DNA of 6,396 nucleotides from Desulfonatronospira sp. GTDB lineage: Bacteria > Desulfobacterota > Desulfovibrionia > Desulfovibrionales > Desulfonatronovibrionaceae. Position numbers and translations under genes: made by a program. This document shows positions 1 to 4,274 of this stretch, in pieces. Where the stretch lies: NCBI GenBank assembly GCA_007127015.1, contig SLAE01000144.1, positions 1 to 6,396 of the forward strand, in the 5' to 3' direction. The notes beneath the pieces are model-generated. The model was not told where the DNA came from. It did no database searches and was given only the letters and a program-made list of their open reading frames with translations. Positions within the stretch are counted from its first letter, which is position 1. Each line of letters opens with the position of its first letter.

Positions 1-114
1 ACATTTGATGTGGAGCTTATAGCTCCGATAGCCATGGATCCCGGTCTTCGGTTTGCCATTCGTGAAGGCGGCCGGACAGTGGGTGCAGGCGTAGTCTCAG
101 AAATCGTGGAGTAG
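1..114 (+). CDS. tuf: Elongation factor Tu, C-terminal end (partial)
   Basis: The reading frame is open from the first base of the window and ends at TAG 112-114, giving the last 37 residues of EF-Tu. The segment contains the highly conserved domain III ending GLRFAIREGGRTVGAGVV, followed by SEIVE. EF-Tu is the cytoplasmic GTPase that delivers aminoacyl-tRNA to the ribosome. Domain III contacts the tRNA T arm and EF-Ts. The GTPase domain lies outside the window, so activity motifs cannot be checked. Only four bases separate its stop from rpmG, and the rpmG Shine-Dalgarno (GGAG, 108-111) lies inside its last codons, so the two are very probably cotranscribed. The identification is secure because this tail is nearly invariant in bacteria. 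Confidence 0.97.
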   Translation, partial: TFDVELIAPIAMDPGLRFAIREGGRTVGAGVVSEIVE

Positions 115-118
115 AAAA

Positions 119-268
119 ATGCGGGTGAATATTCTGCTTTCATGCAGTGGATGCAAAAGAAGAAATTATGCTACAAGCAAGAACAAGAAAAATACCACTT
201 CCAAGCTGGAGCTGAAGAAGTTTTGTCCCTTTTGCGGCAAGCATCTTGCGCACAAGGAAAGCAAGTAG
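119..268 (+). CDS. rpmG: 50S ribosomal protein L33 (zinc-ribbon form)
   Basis: This 49-codon gene runs from ATG 119 to TAG 266-268. The protein begins MRVNILLSCSGCKRRNY and has two Cys pairs, C9-x2-C12 and C36-x2-C39. These form the four-cysteine zinc ribbon of the C+ type of L33. The middle is Lys/Asn/Thr rich (KNKKNTTSKLELKKFCPFCGKH), as usual in this family. L33 is a small protein of the large subunit near the E site. The length of 49 fits the family norm of about 49-55. The start is supported by GGAG at 108-111, seven bases upstream. The placement between tuf and trnW-secE is the common bacterial arrangement. The intact Cys set suggests a zinc-binding form rather than the zinc-independent paralog. 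Whether a second, Cys-less L33 exists elsewhere cannot be told from here. Confidence 0.95.
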   Translation: MRVNILLSCSGCKRRNYATSKNKKNTTSKLELKKFCPFCGKHLAHKESK

Positions 269-279
269 CATTTTAATGC

Positions 280-356
280 AGGCCAGTAGCTCGAATAGGC
301 AGAGCATCGGACTCCAAATCCGAGGGTTGGGGGTTCAAGTCCCTCCTGGCCTGCCA
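280..356 (+). tRNA. trnW: tRNA-Trp, anticodon CCA
   Basis: A complete cloverleaf can be drawn. The 7-bp acceptor stem pairs 280-286 with 346-352. The D stem pairs GCTC 289-292 with GAGC 302-305. The anticodon stem TCGGA 307-311 pairs with TCCGA 319-323, enclosing loop CTCCAAA with anticodon CCA at 314-316. The T stem pairs GGGGG 329-333 with CCCTC 341-345, with one G-U pair, around loop TTCAAGT. The discriminator base is G353, a known tryptophanyl-tRNA synthetase identity element, and the 3' CCA (354-356) is encoded. The gene sits 11 bases after rpmG and 24 before secE, so it must be cut out of a polycistronic transcript by RNase P and 3' processing enzymes. A run of six T (361-366) follows shortly after. 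With the acceptor/T-arm hairpin it could slow polymerase slightly, but this is not a proper terminator. Confidence 0.98.
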
Positions 357-380
357 TATATTTTTTATGAGTGATACCGG

Positions 381-620
381 ATGACCAAGAAAAAGAAAAA
401 AGAAAGCACTGAACCTCAAAGCAAGCTGCAGTCCAAATATCAGGATACCAAAGAATATCTTGAAGAGGTCAAAGGCGAACTGAAAAAAGTGACCTGGCCG
501 ACGCGCAAGGAGACCTTGAGCACAGCTGTTGCCGTGCTGGCATTGGTAATCATCGTTTCAATATATCTGGGAGTTGCCGATTTTATCTTTTCCAGGCTGG
601 TAGCATTCATTCTTCCGTGA
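381..620 (+). CDS. secE: Preprotein translocase subunit SecE
   Basis: SecE is the small essential membrane clamp of the SecYEG channel, through which unfolded proteins cross or enter the inner membrane. This 79-residue protein has a Lys-rich N-terminus and an amphipathic helix with the conserved SecE signature VKGELKKVTWPTRKET at about residues 30-45 (key residues T38, W39, P40). A single hydrophobic segment follows at about residues 48-78. This is the minimal one-span form, unlike the three-span E. coli SecE. Upstream ribosome-binding signal is weak: only GAG at 369-371. ATG 381 is preferred because an earlier ATG (367) is closed after five codons. It lies between trnW and nusG, the normal location. 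The GTG at 617-619 overlaps its TGA stop; see the spacer entry. Confidence 0.96.
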   Translation: MTKKKKKESTEPQSKLQSKYQDTKEYLEEVKGELKKVTWPTRKETLSTAVAVLALVIIVSIYLGVADFIFSRLVAFILP

Positions 621-752
621 TCAAGCCCGTCTTTGTGCTGTGTTCAGGATTTTCCGCTCATCCGTACAGACTGACGCATGACAGTCTGGACATTCTGAAA
701 ACCAGCAATGAACGTCTTGAGCGGAAACAAGATCATTTGGTGAAGGAAGTAA
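617..752 (+). other. secE-nusG spacer with candidate structured RNA
   Basis: The spacer between secE and nusG is 132 bases, where many bacteria have only a few. It contains nested inverted repeats. TTTCCGCTCA (651-660) and TGAGCGGAAA (718-727) are a perfect 10-bp pair. Inside this pair, CAGACTG (667-673) and CAGTCTG (682-688) are a perfect 7-bp hairpin with an 8-base loop. CATTCTG (691-697) pairs with CAG-C-AATG (703-710), giving 7 bp with one bulged C and loop AAAAC. On paper this is a three-way junction upstream of the nusG ribosome-binding site. The same stretch is also an open frame of 53 codons from GTG 617 (overlapping the secE stop) to TAA 776-778 inside nusG. I do not recognise that peptide. 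Structured leader or processing site is my preferred reading, but neither is proven. Confidence 0.5.
743..749 (+). promoter_or_regulatory. nusG ribosome-binding site
   Basis: AAGGAAG precedes ATG 753, with AAGGA placed five bases upstream of the start. It fixes the nusG start. It lies 15 bases downstream of the 10-bp inverted repeat arm at 718-727. It could also pair through GGAAG (745-749) with CTTCC (612-616) at the end of secE, a weak long-range option. Confidence 0.75.
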
Positions 753-1298
753 ATGGAAGAAGAAAAACCAAAGGCTAAATGGTATATTGTACATACCTAT
801 TCCGGTTATGAGCAAAGAGTGGAACGGACCATCAAGGAAATGATGCGCACCGGACAGGACCAGGGGCTCATAGAAGATATCGTGGTGCCTACCGAAAAAG
901 TGGTTGAACTGGTCAAAGGGCAGAAGAAAACCTCCACACGAAAGTTTTTTCCCGGTTACGTACTGGTCAGGATGGTCTTTAATGACCACAGCTGGCATTT
1001 GATACAGTCCATACCCAAAGTCACCGGATTCATCGGAAGCAAAAACAAGCCCACTCCCCTTACGGAAAAGGAAGCGGAAAAGATTTTGAATACGGTGGAG
1101 TCGCGCAAGGAACAGCCCCGCCCCAAATTTTATTTTGCCCGCGGAGATGAAATCAGAGTTATCGACGGGCCTTTCGCTAACTTTAACGGTATAGTGGAAG
1201 ATGTTAACTACGACAAAGGCAAGCTTAAAGTATCGGTTTCCATTTTTGGAAGGCAGACGCCGGTTGAGCTTGATTTCGTACAGGTATCAAAAAGCTGA
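753..1298 (+). CDS. nusG: Transcription termination/antitermination factor NusG
   Basis: NusG binds the RNA polymerase clamp, reduces pausing, and through its C-terminal KOW domain contacts Rho or ribosomal protein S10, linking transcription to termination or translation. The protein has 181 residues, the same length as E. coli NusG. The N-terminal NGN domain covers about residues 9-115: KWYIVHTYSGYEQRV at 9-23, the RKFFPGYVLVRM core at 63-74 (aromatic pocket for the polymerase clamp helices), and GFIGSKNKPTPLTEKE at 92-107. A short linker rich in Arg/Pro (118-125) leads to the KOW domain, about residues 128-178, with GDEIRVIDGPFANFNG at 131-146 and FGRQTPVELDFVQV at 165-178. No insertion is seen. 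The start is supported by AAGGAAG at 743-749. rplK follows after 19 bases, consistent with one transcript. Confidence 0.97.
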   Translation: MEEEKPKAKWYIVHTYSGYEQRVERTIKEMMRTGQDQGLIEDIVVPTEKVVELVKGQKKTSTRKFFPGYVLVRMVFNDHSWHLIQSIPKVTGFIGSKNKPTPLTEKEAEKILNTVESRKEQPRPKFYFARGDEIRVIDGPFANFNGIVEDVNYDKGKLKVSVSIFGRQTPVELDFVQVSKS

Positions 1299-1317
1299 TA
1301 AAAGAGGTGTTATTTAA

Positions 1318-1743
1318 ATGGCCAAAAAGATAATGGCGAAAATTAAACTGCAGATACCGGCAGGGGCAGCCAACCCCTCTCCCCCGGTAGGACCGGCCCT
1401 GGGCCAGCATGGTGTGAATATAATGGAGTTCTGTAAGGCGTTCAACGCCAAAACTCAGGAAGACAAGGGCATGGTTATTCCTGTTGTCATAACAGTATAC
1501 CAGGACAGATCTTTTACATTCATTACCAAGACGCCGCCGGCTCCGGTGCTGTTGAAGAAGGCGGCCAAACTGGACAAAGGTTCAGGAGAAGCCAAAAAGG
1601 TCAGGGTTGGAAAAGTCACCCAGGACCAGGTTGAGGAAATCGCCAGAATGAAGATGCCGGATTTAACAGCCAGAGACCTGCAGTCGGCCAAAAAAACCAT
1701 CATTGGTACGGCCAAGAGCATGGGCATTGAAGTAGAAAAATAA
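1318..1743 (+). CDS. rplK: 50S ribosomal protein L11
   Basis: L11 binds the GTPase-associated region of 23S rRNA near the stalk base. It assists elongation-factor GTP hydrolysis and, in many bacteria, RelA activation. The 141-residue product begins MAKKIMAKIKLQIPAG. The conserved proline-rich N-domain NPSPPVGPALGQHGVNIMEF spans residues 19-38, and KAFNAKT follows at 40-46. The C-terminal rRNA-binding domain starts near TPPAPVLLKKAA at about residue 72 and ends with GTAKSMGIEVEK. The length matches the E. coli protein (142). GAGGTG at 1304-1309 is a strong ribosome-binding site eight bases before ATG. rplA follows after 23 bases. L1 commonly represses the L11 operon by binding its leader. The 19-base gap to nusG leaves little room for such a site, unless it overlaps the nusG 3' end, and I could not identify one. 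Confidence 0.98.
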   Translation: MAKKIMAKIKLQIPAGAANPSPPVGPALGQHGVNIMEFCKAFNAKTQEDKGMVIPVVITVYQDRSFTFITKTPPAPVLLKKAAKLDKGSGEAKKVRVGKVTQDQVEEIARMKMPDLTARDLQSAKKTIIGTAKSMGIEVEK

Positions 1744-1766
1744 TTCTTAACAGGGGAAAACAGGCT

Positions 1767-2471
1767 ATGCCAAAGCGTGGAAAAAAATATCTCGAAGCCA
1801 GAAAAAATTTTGATGCCACCCAAAAAGTGCCGGTTAATGAAGCGGTTCAGATGGCTCTACAGGCTTCTTACGCAAAATTTGACGAAACAGTGGATGTTGC
1901 CGTCAGGCTGGGGGTCAATCCCAAACATGCGGATCAGATGGTACGCGGCGCCTGCAGCCTGCCGCACGGACTGGGAAAAGAGATCCGTGTAATCGCGTTC
2001 TGTAAGGGTGAGAAGGAAAGCGAAGCCCTGGAGGCAGGAGCGGAAACAGCTGGTGGGGAGGAACTCGTCGAAAGGATCAAGGGGGGATGGCTTGAGTTTG
2101 ATAAGGCAGTCGCCACCCCGGACATGATGGCCCAGGTAGGCAAGATCGGCAGAATTCTGGGGCCGCGAGGACTTATGCCTAACGCCAAGACCGGTACTGT
2201 GGGCTTTGACCTTGGAAATATCATCAAAGAACTGAAAGCAGGCAAGGTTGAATTCAAGGTTGACCGTTCCGGAATCATCCACTCTCCTTTAGGTAAAGTC
2301 TCCTTTGGTCCCGAAAAAATAATCGACAACCTGAAGGCTTTGGTGGAAACGCTTCAAAAGCTTAAGCCCGCTTCAGCCAAGGGTACATATTTCCGGGCCA
2401 TGGCATTGTCCACCACCATGGGACCAGGAGTAAGAGTCGATTCCACAACGCTTCGCGAGTTCTTAAAATAG
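1767..2471 (+). CDS. rplA: 50S ribosomal protein L1
   Basis: L1 forms the mobile L1 stalk at the ribosomal E site, helps release deacylated tRNA, and in many bacteria is also a translational repressor of its own operon. The product is 234 residues, the same length as E. coli L1. It starts MPKRGKKYLEARKNFD. Domain I resumes at the C-terminal part (about residues 160-234, with VEFKVDRSGIIHSPLGKVSF). Domain II carries SLPHGLGKEIRVIAF at 64-78 and the hallmark GRILGPRGLMPNAKTG at 128-143. All parts of the two-domain fold are visible without gaps. AGGGG at 1752-1756 precedes ATG by about ten bases. It ends at TAG 2469-2471. The 248 bases up to the rplJ start separate the L11/L1 pair from the stalk genes. 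A frame at +1 within its first 70 codons is a shadow. Confidence 0.98.
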   Translation: MPKRGKKYLEARKNFDATQKVPVNEAVQMALQASYAKFDETVDVAVRLGVNPKHADQMVRGACSLPHGLGKEIRVIAFCKGEKESEALEAGAETAGGEELVERIKGGWLEFDKAVATPDMMAQVGKIGRILGPRGLMPNAKTGTVGFDLGNIIKELKAGKVEFKVDRSGIIHSPLGKVSFGPEKIIDNLKALVETLQKLKPASAKGTYFRAMALSTTMGPGVRVDSTTLREFLK

Positions 2472-2631
2472 AATTTTATTGAATAAGATATTGATTTCCC
2501 GGCATAGATACGCTCTTAAATCGCATTTTATTAATGGCTTTTTCTGGAAGTTATGCATTTAATGAGCAGTAACAACTTGAATCTGTCGGTTCTTTCTCCC
2601 GGGAGCTATACGTATTAATCAAATTTTAAAT
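2472..2631 (+). other. rplA-rplJ spacer upstream of the L10 leader
   Basis: This AT-rich stretch has no convincing gene, terminator or promoter. A perfect 10-bp palindrome CTCCCGGGAG sits at 2596-2605 but has no room for an RNA loop. Hexamers resembling a -35 (TTGATT 2491-2496, TTGAAT 2577-2582) lack a properly spaced -10. In E. coli the corresponding spacer contains the rplJ promoter, so one may exist here without being recognisable. Confidence 0.5.
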
Positions 2632-2690
2632 GAGTCAGAGACAACAGGCGGGCAAGTACCCTTAATTTCCTGTCGAGACCGCTTTGGCTC
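2632..2690 (+). promoter_or_regulatory. L10 leader (ribosomal protein L10-binding mRNA element)
   Basis: This mRNA element lets the L10(L12)n complex repress its own synthesis. The outer stem pairs GAGTCAGAG 2632-2640 with CTTTGGCTC 2682-2690 (9 bp, two G-U). Inside, ACAGG 2644-2648 pairs with CCTGT 2669-2673, and GGG 2650-2652 pairs with CCC 2659-2661 around loop CAAGTA. The pieces CAGGCGGGCAAGTA and CCTTAATTTCCTGTCGAG closely follow the conserved primary sequence of the known L10 leader family, including the purine-rich kink region CGAG. Position directly before rplJ also fits. The element ends 17 bases before the rplJ Shine-Dalgarno. A covariance-model search would settle it, but the match in sequence, structure and place is strong. 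Confidence 0.88.
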
Positions 2691-2715
2691 TTATCTTACA
2701 GATAAAGAGAGGTGA
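2688..2715 (+). promoter_or_regulatory. Hairpin overlapping the rplJ ribosome-binding site
   Basis: CTCTTATCT (2688-2696) pairs with AGATAAAGAG (2700-2709) over nine base pairs, with one bulged A and triloop TAC. The 3' arm includes the first bases of the rplJ Shine-Dalgarno AGAGGTGA (2708-2715). The 5' arm shares CTC 2688-2690 with the outer stem of the L10 leader. Full leader closure and full hairpin closure therefore cannot coexist. It is a plausible read-out of L10 binding; the direction of the effect is not clear from the sequence. Confidence 0.55.
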
Positions 2716-2719
2716 TAAT

Positions 2720-3247
2720 GTGCAAAGAGAGGAAAAAGGCAAAATAATCAAGGAACTGCAGGACCAGGCCAACAGGGCGGTTATTGCTGTGGTTACAGAT
2801 TTTCAGGGAATGAATGCCGAGGAGATAACAGAGCTTCGCAGAAACCTGAGGGAAAATAACATTGAATTTCGCGTGGTCAAGAACACCTTGGCCAGAATAG
2901 CCCTGGACGGTTCACCGCATGCGGCTATCAAAGACAGATTCAAGGAATGTTGCGCGATTGCTTTCGGTTATGACGACCCAGTGACACCGGCCAAGGTTCT
3001 GGTCAACTTCGAGAAGAAAAGCAAGAAGTTCAAAACCAGATTTGCCAGCCTTGAGGGCAGATATATGGAAGCGGCAGCAATGAAGGAGCTATCCGAACTG
3101 CCCGGCCGTGACGAGCTTATGGCCAGAATGCTGGGAACTATGAATGCTGTACCCACAGGTTTTGTTTCTTTGTGTGCCAACCTTGTCAGAGGACTGATGA
3201 ACGTCCTGGACGGCATAAAGGAACAAAAGGAAAATCAAGGTAAATGA
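2720..3247 (+). CDS. rplJ: 50S ribosomal protein L10
   Basis: L10 is the stalk base protein that anchors L7/L12 dimers to 23S rRNA, and it represses its own mRNA. From GTG 2720 the product is 175 residues and starts MQREEKGKIIKELQDQ, as L10 proteins do. The RNA-binding N-domain shows AVIAVVTDFQGMNAEEITELR at about 20-40 and the signature FRVVKNTLARIA at 50-61. The C-terminal helix (about 145-170, GFVSLCANLVRGLMNVLDGI) is the L7/L12 docking helix. GTG is chosen because AGAGGTGA (2708-2715) is well placed. An upstream in-frame TTG (2684) lies inside the L10 leader stem, so it is rejected. An out-of-frame ATG at 2718 overlaps the GTG (ATGTG) and would give only a nine-residue peptide. rplL follows after 28 bases. 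Confidence 0.95.
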   Translation: MQREEKGKIIKELQDQANRAVIAVVTDFQGMNAEEITELRRNLRENNIEFRVVKNTLARIALDGSPHAAIKDRFKECCAIAFGYDDPVTPAKVLVNFEKKSKKFKTRFASLEGRYMEAAAMKELSELPGRDELMARMLGTMNAVPTGFVSLCANLVRGLMNVLDGIKEQKENQGK

Positions 3248-3265
3248 GCCAAAGTTAACAATTTC

Positions 3266-3271
3266 AGGAGG
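3266..3271 (+). promoter_or_regulatory. rplL ribosome-binding site (full consensus)
   Basis: A perfect AGGAGG lies four bases before the rplL ATG. It is the strongest Shine-Dalgarno in the window. This agrees with the need for four or more L7/L12 copies per L10 on the ribosome, made from the same transcript. Confidence 0.85.
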
Positions 3272-3275
3272 AATC

Positions 3276-3668
3276 ATGTCAGATATCACCAAAGAACAGG
3301 TAATTGAATTTATTTCCAATATGACAGTACTCGAGCTTTCCGAATTCATCAAGGAGCTGGAGGAGAAATTTGGAGTCTCAGCTGCAGCTCCTGTGGCGGC
3401 AATGGCTGCAGGACCTGCCGGAGCCGGCGCTGAAGCAGCTGCAGAAGAAGAGGAACAGACCGAATTCGACGTTATTTTGAAGGAAGTTGGAGGAAACAAG
3501 ATAGCTGTGATCAAAGCCGTTCGCGCCTTGACCAACCTTGGGCTTAAAGAAGCCAAAGCCAAGGTTGATGAATTGCCTTCAGCAATAAAAGAGGCCGTAT
3601 CCAAGGATGACGCAGCCGAAGCCAAAAAGCAGCTGGAAGAAGCAGGCGCCACAGTGGAAGTTAAATAG
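3276..3668 (+). CDS. rplL: 50S ribosomal protein L7/L12
   Basis: L7/L12 is the multicopy acidic stalk protein that recruits and stimulates translational GTPases. The 130-residue product has the three expected parts. The N-terminal dimerisation and L10-binding helices are residues 1-34 (MSDITKEQVIEFISNMTVLEL...). The flexible hinge, about 35-61, is Ala/Gly/Pro then Glu rich (AAAPVAAMAAGPAGAGAEAAAEEEE in part). The globular C-domain, about 62-130, begins EFDVILKEVGGNKIAVIKAV. The factor-binding TNLGLKEAKAKVDELP is at 86-101. The hinge is somewhat longer than in E. coli L12 (about 121 residues in total). A perfect AGGAGG supports the start. The TAG stop (3666-3668) lies inside the 5' arm of a hairpin, and a long regulated spacer follows before rpoB. 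Confidence 0.98.
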   Translation: MSDITKEQVIEFISNMTVLELSEFIKELEEKFGVSAAAPVAAMAAGPAGAGAEAAAEEEEQTEFDVILKEVGGNKIAVIKAVRALTNLGLKEAKAKVDELPSAIKEAVSKDDAAEAKKQLEEAGATVEVK

Positions 3669-3699
3669 CGGAAGATGATAACCGCGCGCTTCGCTATTT
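3663..3699 (+). other. Hairpin spanning the rplL stop codon
   Basis: AAATAGCG (3663-3670) pairs perfectly with CGCTATTT (3692-3699). After a bulged G3671, AAG (3672-3674) pairs with CTT (3689-3691), making 11 bp around a 14-base loop. The rplL TAG lies in the 5' arm. There is no T-run behind it, so it is not a terminator. A 3'-end stabiliser or an RNase III processing site is possible. Confidence 0.5.
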
Positions 3700-3732
3700 C
3701 AGAAATCTGCTTCAGGAAATGAAATATTTTAA

Positions 3733-3779
3733 GTCCCGGGAGGTCTTGTTAAATAACAAAAATTGATTTTATTCGGGAC
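3733..3779 (+). other. Nested hairpin in the rplL-rpoB spacer
   Basis: GTCCCG (3733-3738) pairs with CGGGAC (3774-3779). Within it, TTGTT (3746-3750) pairs with AACAA (3755-3759) around loop AAAT. Directly after, GTCAA (3793-3797) and TTGAC (3801-3805) make another small hairpin. These are modest stems in AT-rich sequence. They may be parts of a longer folded 3' region ahead of the terminator. Confidence 0.35.
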
Positions 3780-3790
3780 AAACAGAGAAG

Positions 3791-3821
3791 TTGTCAATTT
3801 TTGACTTTTGGCAAATATAAC
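3791..3821 (+). promoter_or_regulatory. Weak sigma70-like promoter candidate
   Basis: TTGTCA (3791-3796) and TATAAC (3816-3821) each match the consensus at five of six positions, but the spacer is 19 bases, longer than the preferred 17. A start near 3828 would begin right at the terminator's 5' arm. Similar hexamers are expected by chance in AT-rich DNA, so this is only a candidate. Confidence 0.2.
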
Positions 3822-3828
3822 TTATTGA

Positions 3829-3888
3829 GTTTAGAGGGTGCAAAACCTAAAGGGATAGTTGTGCCCTCTGAACTTTTTTATATTTTTT
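3829..3888 (+). terminator. Intrinsic terminator / attenuator between rplL and rpoB
   Basis: GTTTAGAGGGTGCA (3829-3842) pairs with TGTGCCCTCTGAAC (3860-3873) over 14 bp, including three G-U pairs. The arms close a 17-base loop and are followed directly by TTTTTTATATTTTTT (3874-3888). This is a strong Rho-independent terminator by form. Because rpoB lies downstream in the same direction and no strong promoter is seen between, it probably works as a partial terminator that lowers rpoB transcription relative to the ribosomal protein genes. The E. coli rplL-rpoB spacer is known to contain such an attenuator. The degree of read-through cannot be read from sequence. Confidence 0.88.
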
Positions 3889-3914
3889 AAAATGTTTTCT
3901 CCGTTCAGGGCACA
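3860..3914 (+). other. Alternative stem using the terminator 3' arm
   Basis: The terminator 3' arm (3860-3873) can also pair with GTTCAGGGCACA (3903-3914) downstream: TGTGCC with GGCACA, CTGAAC with GTTCAG, and CT 3866-3867 bulged. This gives 12 pairs, all Watson-Crick. The loop holds the T-run. It can form only in read-through transcripts, so it would act after the termination choice, for instance as a processing site. Confidence 0.45.
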
Positions 3915-3954
3915 CACAATAGATAATGATTCAATTTATTATTTAACGCTGTAT

Positions 3955-3991
3955 AAGACCTTCCTGCAATTTTTTGTTGTTGGCTGGTCTT
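3955..3991 (+). other. Symmetrical interrupted hairpin
   Basis: AAGACC (3955-3960) pairs with GGTCTT (3986-3991). Inside, CC (3963-3964) pairs with GG (3982-3983) and CAA (3967-3969) with TTG. These helices are separated by symmetrical 2x2 internal loops, and a T-rich apical loop closes the structure. It resembles a double-strand-specific RNase III target or a transcription pause element. A short T-run comes only after GTTCAG (3992-3997), so it is a poor terminator. Confidence 0.4.
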
Positions 3992-4214
3992 GTTCAGTTT
4001 TTAGGGACATTAAATACTAATCATGGACGCTCCACTTGAACGTGCATGGCTGAAAGTTTTCAGTTAAACAGTTTTCATCAGGTAGTGATTTCTTTTCATA
4101 TATTAGATCCGATCAAAGCGATATTCCATAATTAACTGTAAAATCTATCTGAATGCGATTACTTAATATTCCTTTTAGTGAAAGCAGACTTTGCTGTTTC
4201 CGCCTGGAATAAAC

Positions 4215-4257
4215 TGGTATTAGCATCCGCCAGGAAAAACCTTCCGGATGTAAACCA
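4215..4257 (+). other. Hairpin just upstream of the rpoB ribosome-binding site
   Basis: CATCCG (4224-4229) pairs with CGGATG (4245-4250). Inside, a 2x2 internal loop leads to AGG (4232-4234) pairing with CCT (4240-4242) around loop AAAAA. The stem can continue outwards: TGGT (4215-4218) with ACCA (4254-4257), and TT plus G with TAA, leaving two bulged A. CCTGG (4203-4207) can alternatively pair with CCAGG (4230-4234), which would open the inner stem. It ends 11 bases before the rpoB Shine-Dalgarno and could modulate rpoB translation or be a cleavage site. Confidence 0.45.
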
Positions 4258-4268
4258 ATACATTATGC

Positions 4269-4274
4269 GAGGAG
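4269..4274 (+). promoter_or_regulatory. rpoB ribosome-binding site
   Basis: GAGGAG lies just before ATG 4278, with GAGG five bases upstream. It fixes the rpoB start, and the protein from there begins MGLFTKNFGQIKYTLEVPHL as expected for the beta subunit N-terminus. Confidence 0.8.

Noticed and set aside
166..357. Minus-strand reading frame across rpmG and tRNA-Trp
   Set aside because: It is the antisense of a clear ribosomal protein gene and a complete tRNA; no ribosome-binding site or recognisable protein.
357..366. T-run after tRNA-Trp as an intrinsic terminator
   Set aside because: The preceding stem is the tRNA acceptor stem, the T-run is interrupted by ATATA first, and essential secE follows directly without a visible promoter.
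1777..1992. Plus-strand 71-codon frame inside rplA
   Set aside because: Alternate frame of the conserved L1 N-terminus; composition typical of a frame-shifted shadow.
1455..2329. Several 120-140 codon minus-strand frames over rplK and rplA
   Set aside because: They are antisense shadows of conserved ribosomal protein genes, overlap each other, and resemble no family.
2596..2605. CTCCCGGGAG palindrome in the rplA-rplJ spacer
   Set aside because: Perfect palindrome with no loop, so not an RNA hairpin; a 10-base palindrome alone is weak evidence for an operator.
2684..2719. Upstream TTG start for rplJ adding 12 residues
   Set aside because: It lies inside the L10 leader stem, lacks a ribosome-binding site, and GTG 2720 has a good one and gives the usual N-terminus.
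3089..3652. 187-codon minus-strand frame over rplJ and rplL
   Set aside because: Ser/Ala-rich low-complexity product mirrors the Ala/Glu-rich hinge of L7/L12 on the other strand; no start signal.
4023..4067. 14-codon ATG frame (MDAPLERAWLKVFS) in the rplL-rpoB spacer
   Set aside because: Too short, with no Shine-Dalgarno at a workable distance and no sign of conservation visible.
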